Source of the DNA: Mytilus californianus
Taxonomy: Eukaryota; Mollusca; Bivalvia; Mytilida; Mytilidae
Assembly (NCBI RefSeq): GCF_021869535.1
Contig: NW_026262734.1
Coordinates: 96,973,285 to 97,037,284, forward strand
Reading direction: 5' to 3'
Length of the DNA: 64,000 nucleotides
Shown here: positions 1 to 12,121 of the stretch, piece by piece
Layout: each line of letters opens with the position of its first letter
Position numbering within the stretch: position 1 is the stretch's first letter
Notes under the pieces: generated by a model
What the model was told of the DNA's origin: nothing
The model's database searches: none
What the model saw: only the letters and a program-made list of their open reading frames with translations
Program-made: the position numbers and the translations under genes

Positions 1-615
1 ACTTGTCGGTAATGATACATAGACACACTATATATGTAAAGTGGAAGATAAACTAATTGTATTTGCTATAAGGCAATAAGGCAAAATACAGAAAAAATTG
101 TTTGCAGTATTTAAATACTAGTGAGTAAACATTTAGTCTATTTCAATATTAATTGTCAAATGAACTGAATATAACCTAAACTTGATTAACCTAGTTATAA
201 AAATATTTTGAACATAGATAGGATTGAGACAAATACTTCATAGCTATCGTATATTCGAATATATAGCCTCTTGTAATTAAGGCAAGGCGACCGAAAATAT
301 ATAGAAACTGCATTCATGCTACACACACATTGCAAAAGTACATAGCATAATTCTTAAGATAAACGAAATATAAATTTAGATACATATTCAAAGCCAAATC
401 TAATCAAACTATTTTCGCCTCCATATCCAAACATTATGTAAATGTCAGTATTATGAGTGCTTTATTAATCAAATTATGAAAGCCTCTTTATCCATTCATT
501 TCGTGGTATTTAGCATCTTAAATTATTGTATGAATGAAGCAGTTAAGGGAGTGTACATTTTTATACTTTTCAAATAAGTTATGCGATTAATGTATGTACC
601 TACTTTGTCAACTAA
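1..615. other. AT-rich sequence with no gene seen
   Basis: No open frame with recognisable protein, no tandem structure and no match to another part of the window was found. It lies just left of the first copy of the segmental duplication, so the left breakpoint falls near 616. Confidence 0.5.
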
Positions 616-2130
616 ACTATATGGAATGGGAGTAGACATTGTTCACATTTTAAATGAATTATTTAGATTGGTCAAATTATGTGATCAATCCTTCAGTTGT
701 GTATACAGTTTGAAAATGTTGTCCTCTAGATGTCTTTTTTTGTTTTTTTTTGTGTGTTTCGTTGCTGTGTGATTGGTGTATACTCCGCATCTACCTTTGT
801 TATCTTAAAATTGCCTTCATGCTGCTGTTAATTCAGAAATTATTGGGTACATTTTTTATTACGATTGAAAAAATCTTCATACGGATATATAAAGCAGATA
901 TCAGAATGCGAGTTCTGTTTATTGCAAAACTCACCCAGTTGCATTATTCACGTTAATGAAAACATCGCAATTAATTTATTTTGCAATTTGACCGAATCAC
1001 TTGTTAATACAAGTATTCCTGCTATTTTGTCATGGATTACTTACCTTTTACCTACCATAGATTAAAATATTAGAATAGCAGAAAAATAAACCCTATCAAA
1101 AATGCATCTTATCAGTTAATTTTTATATCATAATCTTATTTTTACTCAGTTTTTACAATTAAGTACTGCCACGTTGAGCTAAAGAATTCATTTGTAACTT
1201 GCAAGAAGCTATTGAGACTCTTTTGAAATTAAAATCTCGCGATAATTGTTGTTTTTCTCAACTGTTATTCGAAGGTATCTAAAGTTGAGCTTAAGAACTC
1301 AATACTTTAAGGAAGCTACTGACGCCCATTTAAAACGATACTCTTTGATAATCATTGATAACCACTATAAGATATTTATTCATTTTGAATTCTGCAATTT
1401 AATATCCGCACATATTTACGTCAATTCTTTGGAATAGTCTTAGTTGGTTATCAGATGACATTGTGCTGGATCTAGAGATTATAACATCTGATAGTATAAA
1501 TCTGACAAATGAGCAAAATGAAAAAATATTTATAATGTTTTTGATTATATTAAAAAAGACCAAAAGGTTCCTGGTATAATCACGTGTATAATCTGAATGT
1601 AATGATCGAAACACACGCACACCTGCATATTTTTCTCTTCTTTTTCATCCTATCTTTCCTTTTCCTATATTGTCTGTTAATATGCCTCTTAAATTATAGA
1701 TGTTTGATTAAAGATTGTGTAATAATAAATTTGAAATTTGCATGCTATGAAATTCTATTAACTAATATTGTATCTTAGAAGAAGACAATCCAATTTGGAC
1801 TAACTTGTGTCTACTCCTTTTTGTGATATTTTACAAATAAAATATGTTAAAACTAAACAAAGTAAATTGGCATAAAATGATATTCTATTTTAGTGCTATG
1901 CCATTTAAAAAAAATGACCTTAAAGTTGGAGATTCTTTTCTTATGCGTTTATTTACAGTTTGACTGCTTGATACCAATCATTGTTATATTAAGCAATTAT
2001 GTTAGTTGAGTTGCTCACCCAAGTTTGGCAATATAATGGATGCTGTGACAGTTTACGCGTATCCTGGTATGCATGCATCACCCCTCAAACAAATCCAACC
2101 TCAGAGAAATTGTCACAATCGTGGAAAAGG
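616..2130 (+). repeat. Segmental duplication block P, copy 1
   Basis: This block aligns by eye, with many substitutions and indels, to 32081-34697. Shared landmarks are the stretch after ATGGGAGTAGACATTG (626 and 32091), the run of Ts followed by GTGTGTTTCGTTGCTG, a LINE C-terminal relic (about 1420-1570 here), a short CA-rich stretch near 1609-1625, and TTAGTTGAGTTGCTC near 2000. Compared with copy 2 it lacks a PLE tail inserted at 32535-33230 and has a much shorter CA repeat. No functional gene is seen. Confidence 0.8.
1415..1600 (+). pseudogene. Non-LTR retrotransposon (LINE) C-terminal relic, copy 1
   Basis: The stretch encoding 'ILWNSLSW' and '..ITSDSINLTNEQNE..' in 33795-34060 is recognisable here in altered form (around 1415-1560). 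The upstream zinc-knuckle-like segment is lost. The CA-rich stretch and the downstream T-rich sequence match the 3' region of the P2 copy, so this LINE insertion predates the P duplication. Confidence 0.55.
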
Positions 2131-2279
2131 ACACAATCCGTAACATTACATATAAGACGACTAAGAGATTTAGTATCTCAGGATCTGAAACTGCACAAAC
2201 TTTTCGCTAGTGACATTAAAGTTATAAAGTACCTTACGATTAATAATGAACCCAATATATCTGATAGGTATGGTAGATA

Positions 2280-2863
2280 AGTTTTCCTCGTGACCAAATT
2301 TTTTTCAAGAAGACAAAATCAACAGTTTAAAGAAAAAGAATGTATAATTGGGTTCTTAAATCCTATGCAGCAAGAGGAGCAGAAACAAACATTTTAAATC
2401 ATGTTGTGAGGTGAAATTAAAGAAGTATCCATATAAAAATAGTGCTATGCCAATAAACAAAACGTGCTGGTGATACCCTTGTAGAAAGTATAAATAACTG
2501 TATAGCAATTAAATGAAAACAACACATAATTCGTTGTATCAAAACAAATAAAGAAACACCCAGGATTCAAGAGGATAGCCTAACAATTTAACAACTTTGA
2601 AATCCAAATGTCGAATGCAATTTCATAAATATGAATTTTCAATAAATCTTTGTAAAACAGGACTAATATTTAATTGATAGCAACATTGCATAGATTACCT
2701 CTTTGTTTTTTGTACGTAAACAACTGTAAGACATGTGAGGGAATGGTAAACTATTATCAGATCACTATACGTACAAGATGTTTCCTGTATGTCAAAATAA
2801 AACAAAAATATAAAAATGGTTCATAAATTTGTAAAAAGGATTTTTGAATTTTTTTTTTTGGTA
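2280..2863 (+). repeat. Unit S, copy 1 (flank of unit A)
   Basis: This non-coding segment aligns to about 13800-14270. Shared landmarks include AAAATCAACAGTT, AGTATCCATATAAAAATA, AGTATAAATA.CTGTATAGCAATTA, and TTTTTGTACGTAAACAAC. The following A unit corresponds to unit D after 15603, so S and its following unit were duplicated together. Short open frames here are not conserved between the copies. Confidence 0.65.
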
Positions 2864-3102
2864 GAGTTCATTGACTCCGCACATATAAACAAAATATATT
2901 ATGCAATTTATAAACGAATGCTCACTCAATATTAATTTCATTTCAAACATAGTTCATCGAGTTTATTTTTTCCTTCAATGTTTCGGTTCAACTTGCGTGT
3001 TCCTATCTCAAGTCTAAGCTGTCGTTTAGGTTCATTTTGATTTTATTAGTTCTTCAACGTTTGTATCAGGTTTTAGATTTTTTAGAAGTATTTTGGCCTC
3101 GA

Positions 3103-3147
3103 GTTTCACTGACGAGACATCAATTATCGTAATCTGCACCTGGTGCA
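3103..3147 (+). ncRNA. Hammerhead ribozyme relic in unit A (degenerate)
   Basis: CTGACGA at 3109-3115 fits the CUGANGA core. It is followed by a weak stem II and then GTAA (3129-3132) where an active ribozyme has GAAA, so invariant A13 is U. The base expected to be U16.1 before the cleavage site is C, and the stem I partner TGGTGCA remains. I infer a dead relic of a PLE-type hammerhead. Confidence 0.5.
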
Positions 3148-3239
3148 GTAAATTTGGTGTCGTTAATCTATATATTTTAAATGACTGGTCTTTTTATGTG
3201 AAAAGATTTAGATCAAATAGGACTAGTAGCTTTAAAATT

Positions 3240-3312
3240 AGAAGAAGAAGAAGAAGAAGAAGAAGAAGAAGAAGAAGAAGAAGAAGAAGAAGAACAACAA
3301 CAACAACAACAA
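3240..3312 (+). repeat. (GAA)n and (CAA)n microsatellite
   Basis: About eighteen GAA units followed by CAA units. The corresponding position in units B and C holds (CAA)n (5883-5912 and 7177-7200) and unit D only a trace. It produces poly-Arg and poly-Ser open frames on the two strands that are artefacts of the repeat. Confidence 0.9.
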
Positions 3313-4239
3313 GAACCCGGAACATCAATCGATATCAACATTGATTGGTTCGTTTGTTTTTTTCCGGAATCAATTGATATATCGTAAATCCAGTATACTG
3401 GAAAGTGTATAAAACAACTTTTATGCATTGAAGCCAATTGAGGAGTTTATATGAAGAAAATGAGAAGCAAACCTAAACACTTTAAACTAAAAAGGTCAAG
3501 AACAAAAGCAGACAAAATTGAATACAATAATTCTAGAAAAAAATAAAAGATTGCACATCTATTACTCAACCTAAGTTAACCAAGTAACTATCGAAGGATA
3601 ATCAGTACTACTCTTTATGTGACACCTGTCTTTGACCTATCAATCTCCAGAATTATAAGTCAACGAGCCATTATATAATGCAGATATATTAAATAACATT
3701 GTAAATTTTCATCTCTTTTACAGAGAATTTTTTTAAAAATCATTAATAAATTATTCAAATTATCTGATTTCAAGACATGACAGTTTATCAAAGTTTGAAA
3801 ATTGAGATACGGACCATTACCAAAAAACACATCTCAAATGATGGAAAATGATCGATCAAATACGAACCTCTTAGAAACCAAGGCGTCTTCAAGTGTTCTT
3901 GTGTGGAATGGCATACCCGAGAAAAGTCATCTAACATTAAAAGAGTAACAAAGTATGTAAAAATCGATTTCAGTCCAAAGTTTATGATTTTCGAAAAGAG
4001 ACTTAGACGCCTCCCCAGCTATGTGTTAGGTCAATACGGTTTTAAGGCACCACAAGCTAATGTAAATTCTGACTCACTTCATTTTAACATAAAGCAAACC
4101 CCCAAATGTCAATAAAATTTGCTTAAACAGTATATAATCCATTTGGAAATATATAGATATCTGAATAATTAAATGTTATGAATGTTTATCTCGAACATAT
4201 GTTTGGCAATTGTCAACAGCAAAATATATCATTGCATAT

Positions 4240-4545
4240 ATAGAATATAATTATAAACCGTTATTAGATAAGGAGTAGCCTACAAAACATAAAAGGGGTA
4301 GAGAAGATACCAAAGTGCAGTAAACACACAATACACCGAAGAAAGACTGACATTGCAATGGGCAATAAGAAAAAACTATTTTTGGCAAAACACTTGAGAA
4401 AAATTGCATTCAACACGACCTTCCCTACAGAACAGAGGGTGATAAATGAAACTCCGGGGTCGTGTACAGTTCCTTCAGCAATAACAATGATGCCGTATTG
4501 CTCATATCATGGAGTTAATACTTAGAGATAAGGCTATATACATAA
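4240..4545 (-). repeat. Dispersed-repeat segment inside unit A
   Basis: The stretch with AACAGAGGGTGATAA, CTCCGGGGTCGTG and TGCCGTATTGCTCAT recurs in unit C (8820-9110) and unit D (16070-16340). It resembles the separate dispersed sequence at 49240-49500 (CTCCGGAAGGGTAAACAGG, then GGCACCCGTCGTGGTACTCAT), so the A/C/D units seem to have absorbed part of a dispersed element before they multiplied. The orientation is assigned by analogy only. Confidence 0.4.
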
Positions 4546-4776
4546 GTGAATTTAAACTAACAGATATCCAATTTTTTAGCTTTCGAACCTATAAATTCCT
4601 TTACCTTAAACATGACCAAAAGGAAAATTTGAAATAATATACAGTGTCTTTTCTTGACAGAGGAAATACTAGACTAACTATGATCTATAGAAACGAATCG
4701 ACGCACACATTGAAAAAAAAACCACAGAAACTAATTAAAAACCAATACAAACCCAATAAAAACTTCCCCAGATTTT

Positions 4777-5090
4777 TTTTCCTCAAATGGATTGTTTGCA
4801 CCTGTCCTAAGTCAGGAATCTGATTACAATAGTTGTCGTCTGTTTATGTAGTTCATACGTGTTTCTCGTTTCTCGTTTTTATATAGATTAGACCGTTGGT
4901 TCGTCCGTTTGAATGGTTTTACACTAGTAATTTTTTGGGGCCCTTTATAGCTTGCTGTTCGGTGTGAGCCAATGCTCGGTGTTGAAGGCCGTACCTAGAC
5001 CTATAATGGTTTACTTTTGTAAATTGTAACTTGGATGGAGAGTTGTCTCATTGGCACTCATACCACATCTTCCTATATCTATATGCATAA
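4777..5090 (+). mobile_element. Dispersed 3'-tail repeat (family U), variant with GTGTGAGCC
   Basis: It contains CACCTGTCCTAAGTCAGG, GGGGCCCTTTATAGC, GGTGTGAGCC, GAAGGCCGTACC and ends GTTGTCTCATTGGCACTCAT then CCACATCTTCCTATATCTAT. Close relatives occur at 11607-11830 (minus) and 49985-50372 (plus). The matching place in unit C has no such insertion, so it entered unit A after A and C separated. No coding capacity is seen. Confidence 0.75.
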
Positions 5091-5539
5091 GGAGACAAAT
5101 AATGATTGGTGTTATATTAAAAGCTTGTTTTGAATGTTTTTGATAATCTTATATTCATGCAATAACATATTATTCAGTACAATACGATTAATGCTTAATA
5201 AAAGGCGTATTTCAAATATAAGATTGGTTAAATTAAAGAGAAATAGGATATATAGAATAATCAAAGTATAAAGAACATTTTCTTCAACTTATGTTACATT
5301 TGAATTTATTATATAAATTCGTAGAATTATTTAATTATCTGAGACTATGAATATCTACTTTGTTCTGTAGTTATGCAAGATACTTAATAAAACATATCCT
5401 AAAGAGTAACGGGTGTATTAGATTTTCTTAATTTGATTTAACGCGTACTAGTGCAGAAATTTATATGAGCCAAACACCCAAATCAAGAATGCAGAAAGAG
5501 ACAATCTTAATAGTAAACATTTTGTTATCAAGATTGTAA

Positions 5540-6864
5540 AGGCTTCTTAATATTGTTTTCATTACAGACATAGTTCATCGAGTTTATTTGTTCCTTCAAT
5601 GTTTCTGTTGAACTTGCATGCTTCTATGTCAAGTTTTAGCTATCGTTTAGGTCCTTTTCGATTTTGTCAGTTTTTCAACGTTTGTTTTAGGTTGAAGATT
5701 TTTAAGTCGTTTGTCCTCGAACATCACTGACGAGACATAAATTATTGTAATCTGCACCTGGTAAGTTAAATTTGGTGTCGTTAATCTATATATTTCTAAT
5801 GGCTGATCTTTTTATGTAAAAAGATTAAGACCAAAAGGCAGTAGCGGTATAAGAAGGAGAAGAAAAAGAAGAGAATGAAGAATAACAACAACAACAACAA
5901 CAACAGCAACAACACAGAACATCAATCGATATCAAAATTGACTGGTTCGTTTGATTTTTTCTGGAATCAATTGTGATATCGTAATTACTAAACGTAAATC
6001 CATTCAGTATACTCACAAGTGTAATTAGTGTAAAGCAACTTTTCTGCATTGAAGCAAATTGATGAGATTATATGAAGAAAACCAGAAGCAAACATAAAAA
6101 CTTTTAAACTTAAAAGATAAAAAAAACAAAACAAAAGTAGACAAAATTGAAAACAATATTAAAAAAAAGATATTTCATATCTATTACCCAACTAAAACAT
6201 GGGTTAACCAAGTGAGTGTCGAAGGGTAATCCGTACTGCTCTTTGAATGACATCCTGTCTCTGACCTATCGATCTCCATAATAATAAGTCAATGAACCAT
6301 TATATAATGCAGATGTATTAAATAAGAATATATATGTTTCATCTCTTTTTCTGCGACTTTTTTTAAAAACCATTAATAAATTATTTAAATTATCTGACTT
6401 GAAGACATGACTGCTCCTCAAAGTTTGAAATGAAGATACGGATCATTACCGAAAAACACATCACAGATAATGGAAAAGGATTTTTCATGGAACAAATACG
6501 AACCCCTTTGAAACCAAGTCGCCTCCAAGTGTTCTTGTGTGGAAAGGCAAATCCGAGAAAAACTCATTTAATCTTAAATAAAGGCAACAGTACGATATCG
6601 CTGTTCAAAAGCCTACATCGATTTAAAGAAAACAAATCCGGGTTACAAGCTAAAACCGAGGGAAACACATCAACTATAAGAAAAGAAAAGAGTAGCAAAG
6701 TATGTCACAATCGATTTCAGTCCAAAGTTTTTGTTTTCGAAACCTTAGATACCTTCAAAGTTATGTGTTAGGTTTATACGGTTTTACGGCAGCACAGGCT
6801 AATGTAACTTCTAATTCACTTCATTTTAACATAAAACTTGTTGATCAGTAAATAATCCATTTTA
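5540..6864 (+). repeat. Repeat unit B (3'-truncated) of the A-B-C-D family
   Basis: It starts AAGGCTTCTTAATATTG, the same words that begin unit C at 6865, and is very similar to the first 1.3 kb of C, including the (CAA)n tract and the stretch around CATCAATCGATATC. It stops in the middle of the unit at TAATCCATTTTA and runs directly into C, giving a head-to-tail partial tandem copy. It holds a minus-oriented PLE-tail relic near 6580-6690 (AAACCGAGGGAAACACATC). Confidence 0.75.
5722..5762 (+). ncRNA. Hammerhead ribozyme relic in unit B (degenerate)
   Basis: CTGACGA lies at 5727-5733, preceded by ACATCA as the stem I 5' strand. The second core block reads GTAA (5747-5750), not GAAA, and the base before the expected cleavage site is C. 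Both changes match those of the relics in units A and C, so they predate the amplification. Confidence 0.5.
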
Positions 6865-7047
6865 AAGGCTTCTTAATATTGTTTTCATTACTGACATAGT
6901 TCATCGAGTTTATTTGTTCCTTCAAAGTCTCTGTTGAACTTGTATGCTTTTATCTCAAGTTTTAGCTATCGTTTAGGTCCTTTTTGATTTTATCAGTTCT
7001 TTAACGTTTGTTTTAGGTTTAAGATTTTTAAGTAGTTTGTCCTCGAA

Positions 7048-7090
7048 CATCACTGACGAGACATAAATTATCGTAATCTGCACCTGCTGA
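7048..7090 (+). ncRNA. Hammerhead ribozyme relic in unit C (degenerate)
   Basis: ACATCA, then CTGACGA (7053-7059), then a weak stem II, then GTAA in place of GAAA. It is nearly identical to the relic in unit B, except that the stem I 3' strand is further changed. Judged inactive. Confidence 0.5.
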
Positions 7091-7742
7091 GTTAAATTTG
7101 GTGTCCTTAATCTATTTTTAATGGCTGATCTTTTTATGTGAAAAGATTGCAGTAGCAGTATTAGGAAAATAAGAAAAACAACAACAACAACAACAGCAAC
7201 AACACAGAACATCAATCGATATCAAAATTGACTGGTTCGTTTGATTTTTTCTGGAATCAATTGTGATATCGTAATTACTAAACGTAAATCCATTCAGTAT
7301 ACTCACAAGTGTAATTAGTGTAAAACAACTTTTCTGCATTGAAGCAAATTAAAGAGATTATATGAAGAAAACCAGAAGCAAACATAAAACCTTTTAAACT
7401 TAAAAGGTCAAGAACAAAAGCAGACAAAATTGAATACAATAATAAAGAATAAAGTATTTCATATCTATTACACACCTAAAACATGGGTTAACCAAGTGAG
7501 TGTCGAAGGGTAATCAGTACTGCTCTTTGAATGACATCCCGTCTTTGACTTATCGATCTCCATAACTATAAGTCAATGAACCATTACATACTGCAGATAT
7601 ATTAAATAACATTATATATGCTTCATCTCTTTTTCTGCGACTTTTTTAAAAACCATTAATAAATTATTTAAATTATCTGACTTGAAGTCATGACTGCTCA
7701 TAAAAGTTTGATATGAAGATACGGACCATTACCGAAAAACAC

Positions 7743-8286
7743 TGAATACTTTGAACGACAAAATTTCTTCCTTTCTGACGTTTACATTTTCTGACTTCAG
7801 ACACGTGAAGCAATGAATGTGCTTTTTAAATTTATAGATGCTTAACGATGTTGTTGTCCATTCGTTTGATGTGTTTTATCATTTGATTAGGGACTTTCCG
7901 TTTTGAATTTTCCTCGGAGCTCAGTATTTTTGTGATTTTACTTTTTTGTGCTTTTTTGTTAAATATTTGTTTGTTTTGAGATTGTGACACAGTGATGACT
8001 GCTGTACCCATATTGTGACTATTTTACCTATTATGTATGTTTTGTTCACGCATCGTTGTAAATATAACGGAATTTGATGCGACTGTCATACAAGTGAGAG
8101 GTTTAGCGCTATAAAACCAGGTTCAATCCACCATTTTCTACATTTGAAAATGCCTGTACCAAGTCAGGAATATGACAGTTGTTGTCCATTCGTTTGATGT
8201 GTTTTATCATTTGATTTTGCCATTTGATTAGGGACTTTCCGTTTTGAATTTTCCTGGGAGTTCAGTATTTTTGTGATTTTACTTTT
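7743..8286 (+). mobile_element. PLE-like 3'-tail fragments (family V), two in tandem
   Basis: Two copies of the same tail ending follow each other: one ends at about 7950 and the second, longer one at 8286. Both contain GTTTGATGTGTTTTATCA, GGGACTTTCCGTTTTG and end in TTTTTGTGATTTTACTTTT. The longer copy includes TGCGACTGTCATACAAGTG and TGTACCAAGTCAGGAATATG. The insertion splits a sequence that is continuous in unit B at 6450-6475. The same tail is joined to RT remnants at 9245-10352 and 14270-15520. Confidence 0.75.
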
Positions 8287-9244
8287 CACAGATAATGGAA
8301 AATGATTTTTCACGGAGCAAATACGAACCCCTTTAAAACCAAGTCGCCTCCAAGTGTTCTTTTGTGGAAAGGCAAATTCGAGAAAAACCCATCTAATCTT
8401 AAATAAAGGCAACAGTAGTATACCGCTGTTCAAAAGTCATAAATCGATTGAGAGAAAACAAATCTGGATTACAAACTAAAACCGAGGGAAACACATCTAC
8501 TATTAGAAAAGAATAGAGTAGCAAAGTATGTCATAATCGATTTCAGTCCAAAGTTTTTGTTTTCGAAACCTTAGATACCTTTACAGGTATGTGTTAGGTT
8601 TATACGGTTTTAAGGCACCACAGGCTAATTTGACTTCTAATTAACTTCATTTTAACAGAAAGCAAACCCTTAAATGAGAATAAAACTTGCTTGATCAGTC
8701 AATAATCCATTCTAAAATATATTGATATCCGAATCATTAAATGTTATGAATGTTTATCTCGGACATATGTTTGGCAACTATCAACAGCAAAGCATTGCAT
8801 ATATATAGAATATAATGAGAAACAGATATAAGATAAGGAGTAATCTGCAAACCGTAAAAGGGGTTAAGAAGATACCAACAGGCTATAAACACAATACGTC
8901 GAAGAAAGACTGCCATCACAATGGGCAATAAGAAAAAGGCGCGCGTCAAAATTATTTGTGGCAAAACACATGACAAAACTTGAACTGAACAAAACAAATT
9001 TTACAGAACAGAGGCTGATAACAGGAGCTCCGGGGTCGTGAACAGTTCCTTCTCCACTAACGATAATGCCGTATTGCTCATATTATACAGTTAATAGCTA
9101 GACATAAAGCTATTTACTATAGTTGATTGGGAATAGTCTCTTGTCTTTCACAGAAAACATATCCAATTCATTAACCCTCAACAATATAAATTCCTTTGCT
9201 TTAAACATGATCAAATAGAAAAATTTGAAATAATATACAGTAGC

Positions 9245-9645
9245 TAAGAACTAGAAATTAAAAAAACAACAGACACGGCTTCCTCCGCCTCATTTTTAGA
9301 CTTATACCTCGAATTTGACATACACGGTCATCTCAGTACCAGGATCTATGACAAACGGAAGATTTTAATTGTGAAATTATCAATTTCCCGCACCTTAGTA
9401 GCAATATACCAACTTCACCTGCATAGGGGATATACATTTCATAAATTATTCGGTATTCAAGAGCTTGCATCTCCTTCTCTGACTTTGTAAAACGTCAGCA
9501 GTGTCAGAGCAGTAAGTTAATGAACCAGGGGTATTTCAAAGAACGTCTCGTCCTTTTTCTAAAAATGTTTATCGGAAGGTACCAAGACCTTGTTGATAAA
9601 TATTCCGTATCAACTTCACAAATAATACACGATGGTCTTGAAGTA
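9245..9645 (+). pseudogene. RT C-terminal remnant (YDKR family), broken
   Basis: Reading in pieces gives 'ELEIKKTTDTASSASF', 'LDLYLEFD', 'LSTRIYDKR', then after a frame break 'NIPTSPA', 'IIRYSRAC', 'GRYQDLVDKYSVS'. These match the C-terminal half of the RT seen at 15520-14870 and 23389-24130. Frameshifts and at least two stop codons make it non-functional. The catalytic YxDD region is missing on the 5' side, as expected of a 5'-truncated copy. Confidence 0.75.
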
Positions 9646-10352
9646 TAGATTCTGGGTACTGACGTTGTTTATCGTCTTAATAACGTGTTATAGTATTCTT
9701 TTATTTGTCTTTATGAATATTACTTTTACTGTTTAGTCTGTTTTTGGGATATCCATTTGACATGACTCTGTACTTATACATCCCGTCATTGTATTATTGT
9801 TCTATGATAATTTTTGTATTCTTGTCTTGTATTTTTGCCATTTGCTTTTACTATATGCCTTTTGTGTTTCTTTGATACATTTGACGTGGCTCCGTACTTA
9901 TACATCCCGTCATTGTGTTATTGTGCTATTGTCAATTTTTGTATTCTTGTCTTTCATTTTTGCTAGTGTGGTTTGTCTTTATGTCTATTTGTGCTTCTTT
10001 GTTACATATTTGTTTGTTTTTATAGTGATTAAGATTATAACACAATGTTGACTGCTGTACCCCTATTTGTGACATTTTTACCTATTGTGTCTGTTTGTTT
10101 TGTTCACACATCGTTGTCAATATAATAGAATTTAATGCGACTGTCATACAAGTGAGAGGTTTAGCTAGCTATAAAACCAGGTTTAATCCACCATTTTCTA
10201 CATAAGAAAATACCTGTACCAAGTCAGGAATATGACAGTTGTTATCCATTCGTTTGATGTGTTTGAGCTTTTGATTTTGCCATTTGATTAGGGATTTCCG
10301 TGTTGAATTTTCCTCGAAGTTCAGAATTTTTGTGATTTTACTTTTTAGTAGA
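9645..10352 (+). mobile_element. 3' tail of the RT element (family V) joined to its RT remnant
   Basis: Immediately after the RT remnant comes non-coding sequence with CATCCCGTCATTGT repeated twice (9780 and 9907), AACACAATGTTGACTGCTG, TGCGACTGTCATACAAGTG, ACCAAGTCAGGAATATGACA and a terminal TTTTTGTGATTTTACTTTT. This order is the same on the minus strand at 14870-14270. It shows that the short solo copies of this tail elsewhere in the window are 3' ends of this element. The matching point in unit A is near 4655-4720, with some target sequence lost. Confidence 0.75.
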
Positions 10353-11176
10353 AAACTAATAAAAAACGAAACAAACCCACCAAAAACTTCCCTAGAAAAA
10401 ATAAATCAATTTACTTAGACAGATTGCATAAGAGACAAATAATGATCGGTGTTATATTAAAAGCTTGTTTTGAATGTTTTTGATAATCTTATTTTCATTC
10501 AATAACATATTATTCAGTACAGTACGATTAATGCAAAATAAGAGGCGTATTTCAAATATAAGATTGGTTAAATTAAAGAGAAATAGGATATATAGAATAA
10601 TCAAAGTATAAAGTACATTTTCTTCAACTTATGTTACATTTGAATTTATTATATAAATTAAGTAAAATTATTGAATTATCTGAGAATATGAATATCTACT
10701 TTGTTCTAAAGTTTTGAAAGATACCTAATTGAACATATCCCAAAGTATAACGGGTGTATTAGATTTTATTAATTTCATTTAACGCTTACTAGTGCAGAAA
10801 TTAATATGAGCCAAACACTCAAAACAAGGCTGTGGAAAGAGACCATTTTAGTAGTAAGCATTTTGTTATTAAGATTGTAAAGTTACATGTTTTGTTGCTG
10901 AAAACATAGCCTAATGAACTAAGTTCTACAAAAACTTGTATTTTATCATACAATTGTAAGACATGTCGCTATACAACGTCATGCATTGAATGCTTTTAAC
11001 ATTTAACGTATGCAAATGTCAGTTATCATTATGAACTCATTGATATTGTATCATGTTATACTTGATAATAAGGTTTTCCTACTGTAATAACTCTGTTAAT
11101 ATATCGGTCTAGCTGCAATACATATGTGGCCAAGTAATTTTTCCAATTTCAGCCAAAAATTTTAGAAAGGCAATTG

Positions 11177-11330
11177 AATATAAAAATAAAAAGAAGATGT
11201 GGTATGATTGCCAATGAGACAACTCTCCACAAGAGACCAAAATGACATAGAATTTAACAACTATAGGTCACCGTACGGCCTTCAACAATGAGCAAAGCCC
11301 ATACCGCATAATAAGTGGTGTAACAGTACA
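11177..11330 (-). mobile_element. Dispersed repeat family U, truncated minus copy
   Basis: Reads AAGAAGATGTGGTATGATTG, CCAATGAGACAACTCTCC, GGTCACCGTACGGCCTTC and CCCATACCGCATAAT, then jumps to GTGGTGTAACAGTAC, which lies at the other end of longer copies; so it has an internal deletion. Non-coding. Confidence 0.75.
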
Positions 11331-11606
11331 TGTATTACACTTAATTTTTACAGTTCTACATATTGTCGATAGCACTACTAATATCGTATCGTCTACTTTA
11401 CACAAGATCAATGCCTATAGAAAAAATACAGAATCTTTACAAAAAACTAATAGCAAACCAAATAAAAATTTCTTAACTTTTCATTGATAGGTAAAATGTC
11501 ATTAAATATAGACAATGGCATATTTCCATCTTTTTGTATTTTCTTGGAGTTCGGTATTATTATAATTACATCTTAGGTCGATGTTCAAATCTCACAAATC
11601 ATTTAA

Positions 11607-11830
11607 TAGATATAAGAAGATGTGGTATGAGTGCCAATGAGACAACTCTCCATCCAAGTCACAATTTGTAAAAGTAAACCATTATAGATCAAAGTACGGC
11701 CTTCAATGCGGAGCCTTGGCTCACACCGAACAGCAAGCTATAAAGGGCCACAAGAATGACTAGAGTAAAACCATTCAAACAGGAAATCCAACGATCTAAT
11801 CTATATTAAGAATATAAAACAAGGTAGCAC
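11607..11830 (-). mobile_element. Dispersed repeat family U, GTGTGAGCC variant, minus copy
   Basis: Minus-strand relative of 4777-5090, including GAGTGCCAATGAGACAACTC, GGAGCCTTGGCTCACACC and GCAAGCTATAAAGGGCC. Only about 280 bp separates it from the standard-variant copy at 11177-11330, in the same orientation. Confidence 0.75.
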
Positions 11831-12121
11831 ACACAAAATGAGTGAAATGCTTGAACCCAAAAAGGAGCCGGATTAAATACGTCGGTAGGGTACGTGCCTC
11901 CTGCTATTCATGTATCACCCGTCATTCAAATCTAATTTCAGTTAAATGGCACAATCGAGAATAGGGTCCAATGTGCACTATAACAGATTATACAAATAGT
12001 GTGGTATTCTTAGATCTAATACTGCGAAAACATGTCGATAATGACATTAAAGTAATAATGAGTAACCTTAGATTAATCATGAATCCAAAGTGTGGTTGGT
12101 ATGTTAGATTAGTTTTGCTAG

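Larger units (their letters stand above)
2864..5539 (+). repeat. Repeat unit A of the A-B-C-D family
   Basis: First of four related long units. It starts with GTTCATTGACTCCGCA (compare 15603), passes a hammerhead-like relic (3103-3147), a (GAA)n tract, a conserved stretch CATCAATCGATATCAA, and further conserved blocks, and ends near AAGATTGTAAAGG. Unit C (6865-10878) and D (15603-17060) match along most of its length; B (5540-6864) matches the first half. A alone carries a dispersed-repeat insertion at about 4777-5090, which is absent from the matching point of C near 10400. Confidence 0.75.
6865..10878 (+). repeat. Repeat unit C of the A-B-C-D family, with nested insertions
   Basis: Directly follows truncated unit B. 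It aligns with unit A along its length once two insertions are removed: a PLE-tail block at 7743-8286 and an RT-plus-tail block at 9245-10352. Unit B shows the uninterrupted sequence GAAAAACACATCACAGATAA at the first site. The unit ends at AAGATTGTAAAG, as unit A does. Confidence 0.75.

Noticed and set aside
3213..3437. Arg-rich and Ser/Cys-rich frames around 3093-3437
   Set aside because: They are readings of the GAA and CAA microsatellite and are not kept in units B, C and D.
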